From assembly GCA_944548615.1 (NCBI GenBank), contig OX155957.1, forward strand, positions 7,601,597 through 7,665,596: DNA of 64,000 nt, read 5' to 3'. The notes beneath the pieces are model-generated. The model ran no database searches and was not told where the DNA came from. It was given only the letters and a program-made list of their open reading frames with translations. Below are positions 58,880-64,000 of this stretch, one piece after another (position 1 is the first letter of the stretch; the number at the start of each line of letters is the position of its first letter). Origin of the DNA: Micropterix aruncella (Eukaryota; Arthropoda; Insecta; Lepidoptera; Micropterigidae). A program made the position numbers and the translations under genes.

Positions 58880-59470
58880 GTCTATTCTTAATTTATTTGT
58901 CGTATTTAATTTATTTTATTTTAATTTAAAATAAATTTAATTAATTTATTTTATTTATTTTTATTTTGATTCAAAATAAATTTAATTTATTTTACTTTTT
59001 ATTTAAACGAATTTATTTTATTTTATTTTATTATTGATTAAACGAATTTAATTATTTTTATTTTTATTCAAAGCAAAAGGTTGACGATTGCTATCGTGCC
59101 AAAGGTTATTATCCGCGGCGTCCTGATTACAATTATTTTAATTTATTTTAATTTCAGCCAAATTCTTAATTAAATCAATTACCAATCAAATTTGTTTATT
59201 TTTTATTTTAAACTATTCTTATTCCCGAGGTACTATTTTAATCACCGATTCAATTACGACGATTGCAGTCAATATGTGTACATAATGTACAATAACATTA
59301 AATTATGTAAATAGGCAGATTTCCAGAAACAACACACATATACAATATATCAACAATTCGCAATGCTAAATATACAGTTATATCACACGATTCATGTTTC
59401 TATATTTTTTATTTATTAAATGCCCAAATTACGATCGATCGAAATAATTTACTATTTATTTTATTTAGAA
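58880..59470. other. AT-rich leader of the LTR element
   Basis: Long TTTATTTTATTT runs and no frame between the primer site and the protease ATG. A Gag gene would be expected here and is not visible. Confidence 0.6.
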
Positions 59471-59478
59471 TCTATCAA

Positions 59479-59500
59479 GGCCCCACACGTTGGGACGCCA
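59479..59500 (-). other. Primer binding site, tRNA-Lys-like
   Basis: On the element strand it reads TGGCGTCCCAACGTGTGGGG, two bases after the LTR end. It resembles the complement of the 3' end of insect tRNA-Lys (TGGCGCCCAACGTGGGGC), with small differences. A related but altered copy lies at 52548-52568. Confidence 0.8.
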
Positions 59501-59502
59501 TT

Positions 59503-62029
59503 TGTAAAGAAAATTTTTAATTCTTTAATTATAAACTTATTTTCGGTCGATTGTTAAAAAAATAATAATATTAATACGAATGGCATGTGTTTAATACGAT
59601 GCACCAAAATTCGATAATTGGGTTCTGGTGCTTTATTTATTTAAATGTGTTCAATGTCAATTTATATTGAAACATGAATCGTAATGTTTACATACAACAA
59701 TAAAATTACTTATAAACTAACACACTGTCAACTAGTCGATGGCGTTCCAGTGATATAATGAATTTAAATGACCGCAGTCGCTAATGCCCGATATAAACTA
59801 CGACCTGGTTACCATTCAGTCCACTGAATGTCCATATGGTTTTCGTTCTATTATTTCTATTAATACTATTCCCTCCCCGTTATCCTTGAAACCCCATCGA
59901 TCAGTCAAAACAAAAAAAACCTTAATATAATCTACAATTTTCCTTATCTTTAATCTTATTCTAACATTCAGTATAATTCGAATGTTTCCTTAACTAGTTT
60001 CCAAATTAAAAGCACATTATATAATGGCTGGTGTCTGAATCAACGGAGTTAGCAAAGGCTAACTCTCTTCCAAATTAAATAATAGTCTGACTAGAGGTTT
60101 ACCTCGTAGCTATCAACGACTATTCATATCAATCGATGTTAAATGCCTCATTTTTAGTTAACGTGCAAATATGTAGAAATCACGCATTTACGTTACTACT
60201 ACTTATCATTTCCAATAATTTCCAACAAACCCCACAAAACTCTAATATTTATAACCCCAAAAAAATATACAACAATGACAATATTGGTTGCTAGCTTCGG
60301 CCCAAATAATTAAATAACGCCAGCTTCGGCAAAATAAACTTACATATTTTTAGTACATCTTCGCCGACAATGACTCTCGGCTATACTTCCCCGTATTTAC
60401 AGCTGCATTCACATTATGCACTTATAACTAATGTCAATTTCTTCGATGCGTGTCGCCTTTCTAGAAATCTGCCATCACCAAGAAGAATGTCTCTTTAGAA
60501 ACCTCAACCGCTTCGCTATCTTACTGCAATTTCAAGCCGTTACTGCATTCTCATCAATGTTTTTCCCTTGTTTCGCCGCTATTTTATACACCTCCGAAGA
60601 CGTTCGCAATGTTGTGATCTCAATCTGACGTTTCAGTTTGATTTGTCCGCCATCTTTGATATAATTTTCGTATTTCAACCCGACGAATCTCGTACTTCTA
60701 TTTTATATGAAATGTTGGATTTTTTACAGGCCAACTCGCGTAGCTCTCTCGATTCACATTTTTAGCACTGGATTTTCAATTATTTGTTCGTTTTTTAGTG
60801 TCTTTGTAAAAAGCGCCTCAATGACGAGTGCGATAAAGCATTTCTGTGATATTCGATCTGCTCACTTTATACGAATTTAAATGAACTGGGCACTAAGATG
60901 CTTCACAGCATCTCAGTGCCCTTATTTTAAACTGTTTATTCTCACATCTGAGCCCCAAGATATGCTTTTCTTTCCCAAACTTTCGCAGCTTTAGAGCGTG
61001 CAACTAAAATTTCTTAATGGATGCCGGAAGCAACACGTCCATCCCTTTTATAACACCCTTATCGATGTGACCTTTTTTTGATAATTTAACCCACAACTAT
61101 TGACTAATCAATCATAAAACGATCTGATTTATCTATTTTTTTGTTAAATAACGCTCTGCCACATTGGTAACAAACGAATTTCTTAACGATAATTCGTGCT
61201 TCTAATTCTACAAATGATTTTAAGTATTTATTTTACGTATTATTAGAAATTGATGTTTCATATTCGGCGGGAAATCATCATACTTTGACTTAACCTTGCC
61301 GCCTTTCTTGCGCGTCGTTTCCGCTTTCACATTTGAAAGCGAAATAATATAACTATTTTATTTCAATTTTATTTATTGATAGTATTTTTATCTAGTAATT
61401 CCTCTATTTTAATTACGTGTTTCTAAATTTCCTCATTTTAACTATTAAATTTTATTTTGACTGGCAATTATCTGGTGATAATTTCTTTTGATTTCATTAA
61501 TTCGGCTTTCTTCCATCGATGTCGATTATGTTTTCCAATTTCTCTTAATAATAAATTAAATGTTCTTCAAATGACTTTATCAATATTGCTATTAAATTCT
61601 CCCATAATTCCTACTATTTAATAAACCCCTTTTATATTTCTTTGAAAAAACCAATCGGTCGACTCTTTAAGACCATAAACATGCTTCTATTGTCTATTTG
61701 TCAATCGTTGAATTTTACGTCGATTTTTCGTAAAAATCTCAAAATATGCTAATTTCTTGCCAAATATTCCTGATTGTCTATCTTTAAACCCCTAATGATG
61801 TCCTTAACTCTCAAAAACCCTCAAAACCCCTTTATTTATGTGACGCTGGCACTGCACTCTATAGTTTAGCAACTGACATTCTTCATCTGTCAAGTTTAGT
61901 TCCTAATTAAATCGCTAGATGTCACTATGATCTTTTTAAAGTACAATTTAATTTTAAAAATTCGATTAATCTATTTCCGGTTAGCTTAGAGCTGCTAAGC
62001 GATCATGTGATGATTTTCAGATCATTACA
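59503..62029 (-). repeat. 5' LTR (2527 bp)
   Basis: Plus-strand ends TGTAAAG and ATTACA form the TG...CA boundaries. It is flanked outside by GCCT and inside by the primer site. The first 128 bases (59503-59630) differ from the 3' LTR; the remaining 2.4 kb are nearly identical to 53001-55401. Confidence 0.9.
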
Positions 62030-62182
62030 GCCTTTGTAGGTTGCCATATCATTTTAGTATCACTAATACAAGACAAGGCAATGTTACGTTATGGCTCTTG
62101 TTTCTTGAAGTTTCTATATTATATTCTTAATTATTTTAACGACAATAGGTGTATAAAATCGAAGACTATCGCGGTTGTTTGA

Positions 62183-62502
62183 CATTATAAATAGGATAGA
62201 AAACGATTTTACCGCGTGAAATTTGTAGGACCCGACGTTTCGGTGACGTTGCAGCCGCCGTTGTCTAGGGTAGACTGAAAAGCTGTCAGTCCGTTGTTTT
62301 GCGGGTAGGCCGCAAACCGCGAGCCCGGCCCCCCACCACCGTTATAACCTACGCAGTGGCGGCAGCGGTTTGCGGCCTACCCGCAAAACAACGGACTGAC
62401 AGCTCTTCAGTCTACCCTAGACAACGGTGGCTGCAACGTCACCTCAACGTCGGGTCCTACAAATTTCACGCGGTAAAATCGTTTTCTATCCTATTTATAA
62501 TG
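62183..62502. mobile_element. Near-perfect palindrome, 138-bp arms
   Basis: The arms 62183-62320 and 62365-62502 pair with four mismatches by my count, around a 44-nt spacer. The outer part is AT-rich (CATTATAAATAGGATAG) and the inner part GC-rich (TTTGCGGGTAGGCCGCAAAC with its inverse). GACAATAGGTGTA occurs outside both arms (62141-62153 and 62502-62514), but not at equal distance. It fits a foldback transposon. The 75-codon frame at 62299-62526 is palindrome-derived. Confidence 0.9.
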
Positions 62503-62557
62503 ACAATAGGTGTACTATGTAATTAAAGTATAACATAGGTATCACTCCAAAACAGAC

Positions 62558-63226
62558 TGACCCGTATTCCGTTTCTCGCAGGCTTAAATTAAGCTGGTGT
62601 TAAAAAATAGGCACTTAAGCACCTTATTTATATTATTGGTATTCCGTTTCATCAAAATTAAGAACCGGTCTTGAATCTTTAAATTTTCCGATTTGTCGTT
62701 TCAAAGAGAGGTCTTAATTTCGACCGCTCGGTTACTCCCTCGCCCGTCCGCCGTCTTCTCGTCACCGCACGCTGATTGTCACCACGTTTTCGTTTTTTTT
62801 AAAATATACAAATATAAAAGGCTTTTATCATACGATATACGAGGCTATAAAATATATACAAGGCTATTTATCTAGAAAAATACAATAATCGGCGCTCGTC
62901 CCTTCTTCGAATTAGAAGTTAATGATGAGTAAAGTCCTTTGAAATTCCGACTAAAACCTTTGATATCACGAAAGAAACAAGAGCTACACGACTGTCAAAC
63001 GCAGACTAATCGATTTAGACCGTTCTTAGATAAGACCCCGAAAAAGACTCATCCACCATGAAACGGATCCACTTGTAGAAACGGAATACGAAACACGGTC
63101 TAGACGGTGCTTAACATCAATTTAATAGCCTGATAGCCTTTACATAAGCACGCCCCAGTTAGGACCCATAAAAGGGAATACCAAAACGTCCAAGTTAGGC
63201 ACCTGCGAGAAACGGAATACGGGTCA
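62558..63226. mobile_element. TIR element, about 670 bp, with subterminal repeats
   Basis: The ends TGACCCGTATTCCGTTTCTC (62558) and the same sequence read from 63226 match for 25 bases. The core GTATTCCGTTTC recurs at about 62640 and, inverted, at about 63078. No transposase frame is visible, so it is non-autonomous. The superfamily is unknown because no clear duplication was found. Confidence 0.85.
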
Positions 63227-63964
63227 CTGTGTCTAGTGGAGTCGGTAGAATCCTATGAATCGATACTTTCATTGCTTCGCAAACAATGTTCAAGTATCTG
63301 TTTCGCTTCTACACCCTAATTTATTGCATAGTTTGTAAACTCTTTTTGTGGATTTTCTAAATAAATAAATTAAAAAATAAAAAGGAGCTGCAGCTCAAAT
63401 CTGTATATTGGCTCAACTCCCAGCTACGCTAACAGGGCATTTCATTAACACCATTCTTGCTAGCGCTCTGCTAAATTACACGAGTACGCCTAAGTTTAAA
63501 CTCCTCCACTAAGATTTAGCCAAACGCGGTGACAACGGAAGCGGCGGCCAGAGCGGGGCGGTCGACTCGGGCAGATGCCTCGCTACGCTGGCCGCCCGCC
63601 CCGCCCAAGATAAACATCGAACTGCGCGCAACTTTGCCCTGAGGTATCGAAAATATTTTTATTCCTGAATTAACATTAAAAGAATCTAAAAGTAAACGGT
63701 GCAATTACCCGCTTTACTAACGAAGCATTGAGGCAAGTATATAAACATCGGTTGTGTCACTCCAGGACTTTCCAGGCAATTAGCCGAGGACGTCATCTCA
63801 TTCAATTTAAAAATCGAATCGCAAGCGCGCGTCGGCGTAAAATTCGCCGTTAAACATTCGAATTTTATACGAGCGACACAACGCAATGAAGATTTAAATT
63901 TCGAAAGTACGTCGCGTGATATTAAACGCGCGACGCCGCAAATTTAAATATTTCATTCCTCGGT
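63227..63964. other. No supported gene; GC-rich patch and repeat A scrap
   Basis: GC-rich at 63525-63612. GGACTTTCCAGGCAATTAGC at about 63762 resembles the head of family A. The two minus frames here (63516-63886) are unrecognised. Confidence 0.4.
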
Positions 63965-64000
63965 CCGGGTCCGAAGTCGCTTGCGCGGCCTGTACCTAAT
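63965..64000 (-). repeat. Family E scrap cut by window edge
   Basis: GTCGCTTGCGCGGCCTG matches the block ATCGCTTGCGCGGCC of copy 3 (about 48705). Only the start lies inside the window. Confidence 0.45.

Larger units (their letters stand above)
52447..62029 (-). mobile_element. LARD-like LTR retrotransposon with giant LTRs
   Basis: Length 9583 bp, transcribed on the minus strand. GCCT target duplications flank it (52443-52446 and 62030-62033). The LTRs begin TGTAATGATC and end ...TTTACA on the element strand. The 5' LTR is 59503-62029, followed by a primer site at 59479-59500. A polypurine tract lies just before the 3' LTR (55402-55417), and the 3' LTR spans 52447-55401. The internal part (55402-59502) is 4.1 kb and contains one truncated retropepsin but no RT, RNase H or integrase that I can find. 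Non-autonomous retrotransposons of this shape, with long LTRs and a long noncoding core, are called LARDs in plants. The protease and tRNA-Lys-type primer site suggest a Ty3/gypsy relative as source; that is inference. Confidence 0.9.

Noticed and set aside
62299..62526. 75-codon frame inside the palindrome
   Set aside because: Created by the inverted repeat; the mirror frame exists on the other strand.

Overview
This window looks like intergenic DNA from an insect, most likely a moth or butterfly. It is AT-rich and packed with degenerate transposable elements. The element types fit that group: RTE and Jockey/CR1-like non-LTR retrotransposons, a tRNA-derived SINE, several MITE families, a pogo-like DNA transposon, and a pseudogene of a CLIP-type serine protease, a gene class typical of insects. 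I found no intact host gene, rRNA or CRISPR array. Nearly all open frames are remnants of mobile elements or chance frames. The species call is inference; the element calls rest on motifs, repeat ends and target-site duplications read directly from the sequence.

Layout. 1-10820: dispersed repeats, a degenerate RTE 3' end (1879-2278), a longer non-LTR fragment (7540-8441) and a copy of a dispersed repeat called family D here (8904-9489). 10821-12762: a complete pogo-like element with TA duplications and matching ends, whose gene keeps its DNA-binding and zinc-finger ends but has lost the catalytic core. 15725-21857: insertions within insertions. A YqaJ-nuclease-like pseudogene is cut by one non-LTR fragment (about 15985-16655) and ends at a second non-LTR element (17746-21857), which is itself split by a 3.05 kb DNA transposon with a TTTA duplication (18197-21246). 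22000-36000: MITEs, SINEs and retroelement debris. 36052-37650: a tandem array of about 230-bp units split by a non-LTR element. 38332-39106: two MITEs side by side. 43288-45735: a pair of inverted family D repeats, one holding an insertion with a serine-protease pseudogene in scrambled order.

52447-62029: a 9.6 kb LTR retrotransposon on the minus strand and the most striking object here. Its LTRs are very long (2.5 and 2.95 kb) and nearly identical over 2.4 kb. It has a GCCT target duplication, a tRNA-Lys-like primer site and a polypurine tract. The only recognisable coding sequence is a truncated retropepsin. It therefore resembles a LARD-type (large retrotransposon derivative) non-autonomous element. 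Its 3' LTR has a divergent, longer end carrying a second primer-site-like sequence.

62183-62502: a near-perfect 138-bp-arm palindrome, followed by a TIR element (62558-63226). The window ends inside more repeat sequence. Nothing here forms a pathway or operon; the region reads as a record of successive insertions, and the LTR element is among the youngest.
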